NCBI RefSeq assembly: GCF_012396615.1
Contig: NZ_JAAXPV010000001.1
Coordinates: 62,001 to 126,000 of the forward strand
Direction of reading: 5' to 3'
Length of the DNA: 64,000 bases
Origin: Rothia terrae
GTDB taxonomy: Bacteria > Actinomycetota > Actinomycetes > Actinomycetales > Micrococcaceae
A program made the position numbers and the translations under genes. The notes beneath the pieces were generated by a model, which was not told where the DNA came from, did not search any database, and was given only the letters and a program-made list of their open reading frames with translations. Positions 38,021-48,600 of this stretch are shown piece by piece (position 1 is the first letter of the stretch; every line of letters starts with the position of its first letter).

Positions 38021-39091
38021 ATGAGTTCTTCCTCCTGGAAAGTTATCGGTGCGAGCGGTTTTGTGGGGTCTTCCATTCTTGCCCGTTTACGTGCCGAGGG
38101 TATCGATGCTGATCCTATCGAAGCACCTCGTCTTGCAACCCACACCACGAATGTGCAGCAACTCGTCAAAGAGGCTCGCAACCTTGAATCGATTATCGAT
38201 AATTTAGCGGATTCTTTTGCCGGTGCTGAAGTTATTGTGAATGCTTCCGGTCTTGCGGCTCCTTCTCAGCAAGATGCCGCTCCACTCATCGGCGCGAACG
38301 CTCTTTTGCCGGCTGTTATCGCTATCGCGGCTCAGCGTACAGGTGTTAAGCGACTGATCCACATGAGTTCGGCAGCGGTGCAGGGTAATACTAAAACGTT
38401 GGATGCGTCCCCTCGCACCGATCCCTTCTCTGAGTACTCTTTCTCTAAGGCTTTGGGTGAAGAAGCGCTACTCTACTTGCGTGCTTTTATTCAGGAGACC
38501 GCAGCTGCTGGTGTAGCGCCCGGCTCTGAGCAGTCACAGTTTCCTGCCGCTCCAGCTGCTGCACCTGTTCAGGTTTCAGCTCACCATGCACTAGAGCTGT
38601 GTATTATTCGCGCAACTTCTGTAATGGGCCGTGGCCGTCGTACCACCGAAGCTTTTGCGAAAATCGCGTCCTCTCCCCTGGCTTCCGTAGCTTCTGGTGA
38701 TCGCAAGTCACCGATTACCTCAAACTATGCACTGGCAGAATTCACCGTCATGATTGGCCAGTTCCAGGGTGAGCTACCGCCCATCGTTTTGCAACCGTGG
38801 GAAGGCGCTACCACCTCTAGCGTGCTCATGGACGCAGGGCGCCGTTTTCCGCTCCGCCTTCCGGCTGCTCTCTGCAAGGTTGCGGTCTCAACCGGCTACG
38901 CCGTGTCACGCGCCTGTGGTGACCGTTTTCAGGCACCGGTACGCCGAGTAGAGCTGATGTGGTTTGGGCAAGACCAAGATGACTCGTGGACGCGCGCCAA
39001 CTCTTTGGTTCCGACCTCTCGAGTCAGCGAAGTTTTGCGCGATGCCCATACTGCTCTTGGCAAAAAGCAGGATAAAAAGTACAGCAAATAA
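38021..39091 (+). CDS. NAD-dependent epimerase/reductase (extended SDR)
   Basis: A 356-residue extended SDR. The Rossmann motif GASGFVG spans residues 10-16, and the catalytic pair is Tyr139 and Lys143 in YSFSK. SMSSAAVQG-type serines precede it. The C-terminal substrate domain is less typical, with an alanine/proline/glutamine-rich insert (about 165-190). In glycan clusters such proteins act as 4-reductases or 4-epimerases of 4-keto sugars (WbpV type), which would suit the product of the dehydratase. The reaction is inferred. Monocistronic, ended by a strong terminator. Confidence 0.85.
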   Translation: MSSSSWKVIGASGFVGSSILARLRAEGIDADPIEAPRLATHTTNVQQLVKEARNLESIIDNLADSFAGAEVIVNASGLAAPSQQDAAPLIGANALLPAVIAIAAQRTGVKRLIHMSSAAVQGNTKTLDASPRTDPFSEYSFSKALGEEALLYLRAFIQETAAAGVAPGSEQSQFPAAPAAAPVQVSAHHALELCIIRATSVMGRGRRTTEAFAKIASSPLASVASGDRKSPITSNYALAEFTVMIGQFQGELPPIVLQPWEGATTSSVLMDAGRRFPLRLPAALCKVAVSTGYAVSRACGDRFQAPVRRVELMWFGQDQDDSWTRANSLVPTSRVSEVLRDAHTALGKKQDKKYSK

Positions 39092-39104
39092 TGAAAAATT
39101 TATA

Positions 39105-39151
39105 AAAAATACGGGGCGTTATCGCATCTAGCGATAACGCCCCGTATTTTT
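39105..39151. terminator. Strong bidirectional intrinsic terminator
   Basis: A perfect 21-bp stem (39105-39125 with 39131-39151) closes a 5-nt loop. The arms start with AAAAAT and end with ATTTTT, so it works in both directions between the SDR and sua5 genes. Confidence 0.9.
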
Positions 39152-39168
39152 GTGTCGGCCAGGAATTC

Positions 39169-40203
39169 TTAGTCTTCGCCGAAAACTAAAGCGCGTGCGT
39201 CAGACACTGACAGAGGTTTTGTCTGATCTGAGACTCGTTTGGTATCGACAAAGTGCGCGCCCTCGGTGCGCAGCTGATCAATAGCTTGTGTTTGAGCCCC
39301 TGAAGCGGTGACCAGACCATTGAGGGGACTACCCGCTGACACTGGTGCCGCCTGACGGGCAGGCTTGATAGGTTCTACCGCGTCGTCATGGGGTGAGCCT
39401 GAATCTTTGCTCTCAGTTTCACCTGCCTGTGACTGCTCAACCGAGGATGCGGCAACGCTACCACCAGCATTTTGAAGTGAGGACTGGGCTGCCTGTCGCT
39501 TTTGCTCCTCCCATTCATCACGCGTCATAACGCTGGGAGCAACGGAACGAATTTCTGCTAGCGAGATAGCACCTTCTCGCACTACTACCGGGACATCGCC
39601 GGTGCAGTCAATAATGGTGGAAGGTGCAACATCTTGAGCCGCTGTGCCTTCAGCGCGGTTGCGTGGACGCATACCACCGTCGATGATGAGGTTGACGTTC
39701 TCACCCAATTGGCTGTTTGCTTCTTCAGCGGTAGTAGCGGCAGTACGTCCGGTCTTATTAGCTGATGAGACCGCCAGCGGCCCGGTCTGACGCAGCAACT
39801 CAATAGTGAGCTCATCATCGGGTACACGCAAAGCTACGGTGCCCTTGGTCTCGCCAAGATCCCAGGTCAACGAGGGCTGAGCATGACAAATCAGAGTCAA
39901 GGCACCGGGCCAAAAAGCATCGGCCAATGCCTGCGCATCGGACGAGATGCGATCAGCCAGCCCGGGCAATACCGAAGGATCATAGATCAAAACAGGAGGA
40001 GGCATTTGACGAGAGCGTCCCTTAGCAGCCAGCAAGGCGCGAACGCCACCGGCTGAAAAAGCATCGGCTGCAATGCCGTAAACAGTATCCGTGGGTACGA
40101 CAATGACCCTGCCACCCTGCACGGCAGTAGCTGCCGCTGACAGTGCCTCGGCGCGTTCTTCAGAAGTCTCAACAGAAAAAATAGTTGCAGTCACGATTTC
40201 CAT
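39169..40203 (-). CDS. sua5: L-threonylcarbamoyladenylate synthase (Sua5/YrdC)
   Basis: A 344-residue enzyme that makes threonylcarbamoyl-AMP for the t6A37 modification of ANN-decoding tRNAs. The YrdC domain fills about residues 10-215: PTDTVYGIAADAF, AAKGRSRQMPPPVL, SSANKTG. The rest is a low-complexity Ser/Gln/Glu tail and not a recognisable Sua5 domain. The ATG at 40203 has GGAAG very close, so the start is uncertain. It follows prmC, as in Rv1300-Rv1301. Confidence 0.93.
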   Translation of the reverse strand: MEIVTATIFSVETSEERAEALSAAATAVQGGRVIVVPTDTVYGIAADAFSAGGVRALLAAKGRSRQMPPPVLIYDPSVLPGLADRISSDAQALADAFWPGALTLICHAQPSLTWDLGETKGTVALRVPDDELTIELLRQTGPLAVSSANKTGRTAATTAEEANSQLGENVNLIIDGGMRPRNRAEGTAAQDVAPSTIIDCTGDVPVVVREGAISLAEIRSVAPSVMTRDEWEEQKRQAAQSSLQNAGGSVAASSVEQSQAGETESKDSGSPHDDAVEPIKPARQAAPVSAGSPLNGLVTASGAQTQAIDQLRTEGAHFVDTKRVSDQTKPLSVSDARALVFGED

Positions 40204-40241
40204 TCTTCCACGAAAATTAAGGAAGCCAAATCTCTTTCAGC

Positions 40242-41132
40242 TTATCCCAAGGGTTTGCGGCCGGCAGTGTGTCTCGGTTTACCCGCTAAATCATCAATCG
40301 ATTGCACACCGGTAAACCCGAGATTCTTGAAGAGGGAGGCAGCAAGCTCACGTTGCGTTTCTGCGTGTTCCATTATGGCAAACCCACCGGGTTTCAGTAA
40401 CTGATAAGCCCGATCCGCAATAGCTGAAGGTATCTTCATCCCGTCTTCGCTACCGCCAAAAAGCGCCAAGTGCGGATCGTGATCGCGCACCTCGGGGTCT
40501 TTAGGCACAGCCCCATTTGGAATGTAGGGAGGGTTCGTCACCACCACATCAACTTCACCGACCAGATGCTCAAGAGCATCAGTCGCATCCCCCTGAACCA
40601 GCTGAACACCCACAGGCTCAAGATTCAGCGCTGCCCAAGCACAAGCATCCTCGCTCAGTTCAACAGCGAACACCTGAGAACCAGGTATTTCAGTTGCTAC
40701 AGAGGCAGCGATTGCGCCGGATCCTGTACATAAATCAACAACGACCGGATTTTCCAGGCTACGGAATCGCATATAGTCCAGGACATGATCAACCAGCAGT
40801 TCAGTCTCAGGACGCGGGGTAAAGACGCCGGGCCCCACTCTTAGCGTCAAATGCCTGAAGTATGCCTGTCCCGTCAAGTGCTGTAGCGGCACCCTCGCGC
40901 CGCGTTCGCTGACCAGTTCAGCAAAACCAGCAGGAACAGCAGTACCTGTAAGAGCCATGGACTGGATGCGTCCACGAGAGACGTCCTCCCCCAACTCACT
41001 CGACACAAGATGCGCAGCGATCAACTGTGCATCCACCAAACCAGAATCAATACCGGCGCTCTGAAGATACGCGCCAGCCCGGTGAAGGGCTGAATCAAGC
41101 TCTTCACCGGGCTGATACACAAAATCGCTCAC
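40242..41132 (-). CDS. prmC: Release factor glutamine methyltransferase
   Basis: A 296-residue SAM-dependent enzyme that methylates the glutamine of the GGQ motif in release factors. The SAM motif VVDLCTGSGAIA and the catalytic TNPPYIP (near residue 199) are intact. It starts at GTG 41132, 6 nt after prfA, its substrate. The ribosome site lies in the end of prfA at a wide spacing. hemK is the older name. Confidence 0.95.
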   Translation of the reverse strand: MSDFVYQPGEELDSALHRAGAYLQSAGIDSGLVDAQLIAAHLVSSELGEDVSRGRIQSMALTGTAVPAGFAELVSERGARVPLQHLTGQAYFRHLTLRVGPGVFTPRPETELLVDHVLDYMRFRSLENPVVVDLCTGSGAIAASVATEIPGSQVFAVELSEDACAWAALNLEPVGVQLVQGDATDALEHLVGEVDVVVTNPPYIPNGAVPKDPEVRDHDPHLALFGGSEDGMKIPSAIADRAYQLLKPGGFAIMEHAETQRELAASLFKNLGFTGVQSIDDLAGKPRHTAGRKPLG

Positions 41133-41138
41133 GAGCTC

Positions 41139-42218
41139 TTATTTCTCCTGGCCCAGAGCCTCGAGTCGGTGAGCTTCGTCCATCTCAATCGCGGACTGGA
41201 TCACCGGGTCAAGAGCACCGTCAATCACAGCGTCAAGGTTGTATGCCTTGTAGCCGGTGCGGTGATCAGCGATGCGGTTTTCAGGATAGTTATAGGTACG
41301 AATACGTTCTGAACGATCCATAGTACGCACCTGAGATGCTCGGTGCGCTGCGTTTTCAGCGTCAATCTGCTCCTGCTGGTGGGCGAGCAGACGGGCGCGA
41401 AGAACTCGCATTGCAGCTTCGCGGTTCTGCAACTGTGACTTCTCGTTCTGCATTGCTACCACGATGCCGGTGGGCAGGTGGGTAATACGGACAGCGGAGT
41501 CGGTGGTGTTCACAGACTGACCGCCGGGACCGGATGAACGGTAGACGTCAATCTTCAGATCGTTCTGGTTGATCTCGATTTCGTCGGGTTCATCAACTTC
41601 GGGGAAGACAAGAACGCCAGCCGCTGAGGTGTGGATGCGGCCCTGTGACTCGGTCGCGGGAACGCGCTGCACACGATGCACGCCACCTTCGTACTTCAGG
41701 TGAGCCCAAACGCCCTCGGCGGGATCGTTGGAGTTACCCTTAATTGCAACCTGAACGTCCTTGTAACCGCCGACATCGGTCATGTTCGACTCGATAATCT
41801 CGGTCTTCCAACCCTTAGTTTCAGCGTAACGGGTGTACATACGCAAAAGGTCGCCAGCGAACAAGGAAGCTTCGTCGCCACCTTCGCCGCCCTTAACTTC
41901 GAGAATGACGTTACGGCCATCATCCGGGTCGCGAGGAATTAACAAGCGACGGAGTTTCTCTTCTGCCTCGGGAATCTGAGCTTCGATCTCTTCAACTTCA
42001 GCTGCGAACTCGGGATCCTCGTCCGCCATTTCTTTCGCTGCTTCGAGGTCGCCTTTAAGACCTTCGTAACGCTTATGCGCCTCAACAATACCGTTGAGTT
42101 CTGAGTAACGACGTCCCAGCTTGCGAGCTTTTCCCTGGTCAGCGTGAACCGCGGGGTCTGCCAGCTGCTGCTGAATATCAGCGTGTTCATCAAGCAGAGT
42201 CTGAATTGAATCAAACAT
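41139..42218 (-). CDS. prfA: Peptide chain release factor 1
   Basis: A 359-residue factor that ends translation at UAA and [12 protein letters not shown] (near residue 230) contacts the peptidyl transferase centre. The stop-codon recognition loop reads IPEV-equivalent FPEV around [10 protein letters not shown]. The ATG at 42218 has GAAGG 6 nt upstream; the frame continues upstream without conservation. rpmE, which lies between rho and prfA in mycobacteria, is absent from this gap. Confidence 0.96.
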   Translation of the reverse strand: MFDSIQTLLDEHADIQQQLADPAVHADQGKARKLGRRYSELNGIVEAHKRYEGLKGDLEAAKEMADEDPEFAAEVEEIEAQIPEAEEKLRRLLIPRDPDDGRNVILEVKGGEGGDEASLFAGDLLRMYTRYAETKGWKTEIIESNMTDVGGYKDVQVAIKGNSNDPAEGVWAHLKYEGGVHRVQRVPATESQGRIHTSAAGVLVFPEVDEPDEIEINQNDLKIDVYRSSGPGGQSVNTTDSAVRITHLPTGIVVAMQNEKSQLQNREAAMRVLRARLLAHQQEQIDAENAAHRASQVRTMDRSERIRTYNYPENRIADHRTGYKAYNLDAVIDGALDPVIQSAIEMDEAHRLEALGQEK

Positions 42219-42302
42219 TTTATGCCTTCTTTTATCTGAGTCAGCGCACCGAGCCTTGTACCACGGCGCGCTCAAAAAAAATTTGTGGACTGACGCTAAT
42301 GA

Positions 42303-42327
42303 GCACCGCGGTGATGTTCCGCGGTGC
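42303..42327. other. Hairpin in the rho-prfA gap
   Basis: GCACCGCGG and CCGCGGTGC (9 bp, perfect) close a 7-nt loop 12 nt after the rho stop. No T-run follows, so it may be a Rho-independent pause, an mRNA end-protector, or nothing. Confidence 0.45.
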
Positions 42328-42338
42328 ACATCAAGCTG

Positions 42339-44468
<2,130 letters not shown>

Positions 44469-44860
44469 GAATGGTCCTTCCCTGGAATGGTCGGTTGGTG
44501 GGCAACGCGTACAGATGCGTGCCGGTGCAATGATGCGATGAGTTTCCCGCCCACAGCGTTAGCAGTCTTTCTCAGGTTCAAGAAAGTTCACCAAGAGCTG
44601 GTTCACAACGATGCCTGAAACTATTGGCATGAACATCCAGATTCAACGAGTAAATCGGGTGCCGTCACAGGGATTTGTATGCGCGCGATGAGCTAAAGGA
44701 AAACTAAAGACAAGTGTTCTAGATGTTCGCACGGCTATGCTCTAACACTCAAAACATTTTGCACGGTGCGCTGTTGATGATTTACTACTTTCAGAAGAAG
44801 TAAATCTTGCGTGAGCAACATCAGAAGTTGCTCAATAACAGCTGAAGTCAACGTGCCAAT
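44469..44860 (-). other. Long rho leader / thrB-rho intergenic region
   Basis: 392 bp without a clear gene. The minus strand would be the rho 5' leader. It holds a possible 25-codon frame (44559-44636, ATG to TAA) with only a weak ribosome site. Near the thrB end two hairpins are seen: TGAGCAAC/GTTGCTCA (44812-44834) and GATTTACT/AGTAAATC (44779-44806). A T-run is missing, so I do not call a terminator. Long rho leaders used for autogenous control are known in other bacteria. Confidence 0.5.
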
Positions 44861-45880
44861 TTATTTGGCGGATGCGTTTTCTTCTCGTGTAACTATAACA
44901 CCTTTGGTGTCGATTTCGACAGGTAGCACACGCCACACCAGCTTTCGCTGATCAAAGATGGATGCTGGTGATGTTTGGCTGAAGTGCTCGATGGTGGAAA
45001 TAACGTTTTCACGCTCTTCTTGACCACGTGCAAATACCATAACGGTGGGGCCAGCACCCGAGATAACTGCCGGGTATCCGTGGCCGCGAAGCACCGCTAC
45101 CAGGGATGCGCTGGGCTTCATTGCGGTGGCACGGTAAGACTGGTGAAGCAGATCTTGGGTGGCTGCAAACAGGTATTCGGGATAACTGCTCAACGCCTGG
45201 CTCAGGAGGGCCGCGCGTCCTGAGTTTGCAGCTGCATCGCGGTGTGGGACGGTCTCGGGAATCAGCCCTCGCGCGACTTTAGTGGGCACCTCATAATCAG
45301 GAATAGCCACAACGGGCTTGATGTCAGGGTGTACTGCTACCGGCAGAGAATGCCACCCCTCATTATCACCATAAGAAATGACAAGGTTTCCATACAGCGA
45401 CGGAGCCACATTGTCAGGATGCCCCTCCATGCCGGAGCAAATCTGCAAAACAGCGTCCTCGCTCAGACGAACTTCTTCAGGGAGCAGTGCATTTGCGGCA
45501 GCAACACCTGCAACGATAGCTGAAGCTGAAGATCCCATGCCACGTGAATGCGGAATGCGATTATGCGCCGTGATGCGTAAAGTAGGGAGCTCGAAGAGGC
45601 CAATAGCCTTCCACGCGGTTTGCATCGCCTTTACCACCAAATGCGAGGCGTCCTGAGGAACCTCATCGGCACCCTCCCCCGACAGCTCAAACTCAAGACC
45701 TTCTTCAATACGAGTAATCGTCAACTCATCAAAATACGCCAAAGACACACCCAGAGAGTCATAGCCGGGGCCAAGATTAGCGCTAGATGCCGGCACGTGC
45801 ACGGTTACGGAGGTGCCCACCGGAATAATATCTGGGGTGTACTGAGCCTCGTTAGAACCGTCAATCATAGGAATAGTCAT
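44861..45880 (-). CDS. thrB: Homoserine kinase
   Basis: A 339-residue GHMP-family kinase that phosphorylates homoserine for threonine synthesis. VPASSANLGPGYDSLG is the family start, PHSRGMGSSASAIVAG the ATP loop, and ISGAGPTVM the C-terminal motif. The ATG at 45880 has AAAGG 7 nt upstream; the longer frame is non-conserved. It lies 106 nt after thrC with a terminator in between, so it may be expressed less than hom and thrC. Confidence 0.95.
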   Translation of the reverse strand: MTIPMIDGSNEAQYTPDIIPVGTSVTVHVPASSANLGPGYDSLGVSLAYFDELTITRIEEGLEFELSGEGADEVPQDASHLVVKAMQTAWKAIGLFELPTLRITAHNRIPHSRGMGSSASAIVAGVAAANALLPEEVRLSEDAVLQICSGMEGHPDNVAPSLYGNLVISYGDNEGWHSLPVAVHPDIKPVVAIPDYEVPTKVARGLIPETVPHRDAAANSGRAALLSQALSSYPEYLFAATQDLLHQSYRATAMKPSASLVAVLRGHGYPAVISGAGPTVMVFARGQEERENVISTIEHFSQTSPASIFDQRKLVWRVLPVEIDTKGVIVTREENASAK

Positions 45881-45926
45881 GGGAAAACCTTTAAAATTTG
45901 AGCCAGAGATAACCTTGAGTTTAAGC

Positions 45927-45977
45927 AAAAAAGGGAAAGCGCGTGACCTGACGCAAAGGCGGTCGCGCACTTTCCCT
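45927..45977 (-). terminator. Intrinsic terminator between thrC and thrB
   Basis: On the minus strand a 17-bp stem (45961-45977 with 45932-45948; one wobble, one mismatch) is followed by a run of six T. It lies just after the thrC stop, so it should end many hom-thrC transcripts before thrB. Confidence 0.7.
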
Positions 45978-45986
45978 CAGCACTGT

Positions 45987-47087
45987 TTATGCCAGTCCGA
46001 GCGCATCCGCTACCGACACAACATCGAAGTCTACCTTGGTGGGCTGAATATCAGAACCATCAGCATTCTTCAAAGCCCACTGCGGGTCTTTGAGTCCGTG
46101 ACCGGTCACGGTAATCACGATGGTTGAATCCTGAGGAGCCTCGCCAGCCTCAAACTTCTTCAGCAGACCAGCAACGCCCGCAGCTGAGGCGGGTTCGCAG
46201 AACACACCTTCTTTCGACGAGAGCCAGCGATGAGCTTCAAGGATTTCCTCGTCAGTCACAGAGTCAATCAAGCCACCTGACTCGTCGCGAGCAGCTTCAG
46301 CCTGAGCCCAAGACGCAGGATTACCGATACGAATTGCCGTTGCAATGGTTTCTGGCTCATCAACGGGGTGACCCAAAACAATGGGAGCTGCGCCTGCAGC
46401 CTGGAATCCCCACATCTTAGGACGCTTGGTTGCTACGGGTTCTAGCACGTTACCGTCGCGGTCCTCCCACTTCTCTGAGTATTCTTTGTAACCCTTCCAG
46501 TAAGCGGTGATGTTACCGGCATTGCCCACGGGAAGCAGGTGGTAATCGGGGGCATCGCCCAAAGTGTCAACGACCTCAAAAGAACCGGTTTTCTGACCCT
46601 CGATACGGTAAGGATTAACCGAGTTCACCAGGAACACGGGATAGTTATCGGCCAGTTTGCGCGCAATTTCAAGGCAGTTATCAAAGTTGCCGTTAACCTG
46701 TAGAAGGTCAGCTCCGTGTGCAATAGCCTGAGAAAGCTTGCCCAAAGCGATCTTGCCTTCAGGCACCAATACAGCACAGCGCAAACCAGCTTGGGTTGCA
46801 TACGCTGCAGCAGAAGCTGAGGTATTACCGGTTGAAGCGCAGACAACAGCCTGAGCACCTTCAGCTTTAGCCGCAGTAATTGCACTGGTCATACCGCGAT
46901 CCTTGAAAGATCCGGTAGGGTTCATGCCCTCAAACTTGATGTAGACCTTGTTCCGGGTATGAGCGCTCAACGCCGGAGCGTAAATAAGCGGGGTGCCACC
47001 CTCGCCCAGAGTTACAGCCTCAACATCATCGCCGAAAGGAAGGCGATCTCGGTATTCATTAACTACGCCCTGCCACACATGCGCCAT
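45987..47087 (-). CDS. thrC: Threonine synthase
   Basis: A 366-residue PLP enzyme that turns phosphohomoserine into threonine. The PLP lysine is Lys62 in [24 protein letters not shown] and the phosphate loop VGNAGN follow. GAGG lies 7 nt before the ATG. It follows hom by 56 nt, giving the classic hom-thrC-thrB order. Confidence 0.97.
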   Translation of the reverse strand: MAHVWQGVVNEYRDRLPFGDDVEAVTLGEGGTPLIYAPALSAHTRNKVYIKFEGMNPTGSFKDRGMTSAITAAKAEGAQAVVCASTGNTSASAAAYATQAGLRCAVLVPEGKIALGKLSQAIAHGADLLQVNGNFDNCLEIARKLADNYPVFLVNSVNPYRIEGQKTGSFEVVDTLGDAPDYHLLPVGNAGNITAYWKGYKEYSEKWEDRDGNVLEPVATKRPKMWGFQAAGAAPIVLGHPVDEPETIATAIRIGNPASWAQAEAARDESGGLIDSVTDEEILEAHRWLSSKEGVFCEPASAAGVAGLLKKFEAGEAPQDSTIVITVTGHGLKDPQWALKNADGSDIQPTKVDFDVVSVADALGLA

Positions 47088-47143
47088 GGGGTGCCTCGTT
47101 TCTTACAAAAATAACTAATAAGGATCAAAAACGGATGAGAGGG

Positions 47144-48439
47144 TTACTCGCCCTCAACGCGAATGACGCTGGTAATCTCCCGCACGGTATCGAGCGCATC
47201 CACCACTGCCATACACTTCGTGAGGTCGGCATCAGTAGCTCGGTGAGTCACGATGCGAATAGAGCTGATGCTGTTTTCTTCATCGCCAGATAAGTGGTTC
47301 TGACGGATGGTCTGAATGGACACCGAGTGCTCTGCAAAAATGCGAGTAATGTTCGCCAGCACACCAATCTTGTCCTCGACCTCAAGACCTACCGAGTAGC
47401 GAGACACCACGTACTTCATCGCGGTTGCCTGCAAAGAGGCGTGCGACGATTCGGGAATACCGGGACCACCCAGAACCATGCGGCGGGCAATCGACACAAA
47501 GTCACCCAGCACTGCCGATGCGGTGGGTGCGCCACCTGCACCGGGACCGTAGAACATGAGTTCACCGGCGTTATCTGCCTGTACAAAAACAGCGTTGAAA
47601 GCATCGTGAACAGATGCCAACGGATGCTTACGAGGAACCAAGGTTGGATTGACTCGAATGTTCACGCCATCACCATCGCGTTCACACACTGCAAGTAACT
47701 TGATAACAAAGCCATCAGCAACCGCGGCCTCAACATCATCTGCTGTCACAGATGTAATGCCCTCAATATGAACATCGTCAATAGTGAATTCAGAATGGAA
47801 TGCAAGGGAGGCAACAATAGCCGCTTTAGAAGCAGCATCGTGACCCTCAACATCGGCAGTGGGATCAGCCTCGGCATAGCCCAAACGCTGGGCCTCAGCG
47901 AGCGCATCCTCAAACTGAGCACCGGTGGTATCCATCTGATCAAGAATGTAGTTGGTGGTGCCGTTCATAATGCCCAGAACACGCGTGACATTATCGCCTG
48001 CCAGCGAGTCGCGCAGCGGGCGAATAATCGGGATAGCACCTGCCACTGCCGCTTCATAAGAAAGTTGAGCACCGGTCTTTTTGGCAGCCGCCTGCAACTC
48101 CATGCCGTGCTTAGCAAGCAAAGCCTTATTCCCTGAGACAACAGATTTTCCGCCGGTCAACGCTCGCAATATACGGGTGCGAGCCGGTTCAATACCGCCG
48201 GTCAGCTCAATCACGACATCAGCAGCGTCAATCAACGCATCAGCATCGGTGGTGTATAACGATGCATCAACCTCAAAGTGACGCTTAGCTGAGGTATCGC
48301 GAACAGCAATACCAATCAGCTCAACAGGCGCACCAATTCGCTGCGCCAAAGTCTCGGCATCCTGCAGCAGCATGCGAGCTACTTGCGAACCCACATTTCC
48401 GGCTCCCAAAAGGGCTACCTTGATGGCCTGATTATTCAT
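47144..48439 (-). CDS. hom: Homoserine dehydrogenase
   Basis: A 431-residue enzyme that reduces aspartate semialdehyde to homoserine. It has a Rossmann GAGNVGS (residues 12-18), catalytic-domain YEAAVAGAIPII and GIMNGTTNYIL, and a C-terminal ACT domain (IGVLANITRIFAEHSVSIQTI) that usually senses threonine. GGGAG precedes the ATG. Confidence 0.97.
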   Translation of the reverse strand: MNNQAIKVALLGAGNVGSQVARMLLQDAETLAQRIGAPVELIGIAVRDTSAKRHFEVDASLYTTDADALIDAADVVIELTGGIEPARTRILRALTGGKSVVSGNKALLAKHGMELQAAAKKTGAQLSYEAAVAGAIPIIRPLRDSLAGDNVTRVLGIMNGTTNYILDQMDTTGAQFEDALAEAQRLGYAEADPTADVEGHDAASKAAIVASLAFHSEFTIDDVHIEGITSVTADDVEAAVADGFVIKLLAVCERDGDGVNIRVNPTLVPRKHPLASVHDAFNAVFVQADNAGELMFYGPGAGGAPTASAVLGDFVSIARRMVLGGPGIPESSHASLQATAMKYVVSRYSVGLEVEDKIGVLANITRIFAEHSVSIQTIRQNHLSGDEENSISSIRIVTHRATDADLTKCMAVVDALDTVREITSVIRVEGE

Positions 48440-48493
48440 GCATCACTCCCGTGATTAGATAAAAAATGTTGAATATTTCGCTGATATACAACT

Positions 48494-48530
48494 GTAGTGG
48501 GCAAAACTTTTTAAAAGCTTTACCCACTAC
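48494..48530. other. Inverted repeat between hom and lysA
   Basis: GTAGTGGG(C/T)AAA pairs with TTTACCCACTAC around an AT-rich loop (48494-48530) in the 161-bp gap. It may be an attenuator or a weak terminator for lysA. There is no clean T-run on the minus strand. Confidence 0.45.
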
Positions 48531-48600
48531 ATTATGGTGCAGTATTACACGCATTACCGTATGTTGAGCTCACATTCTAAACTGTGAGATGAACAGGCGG

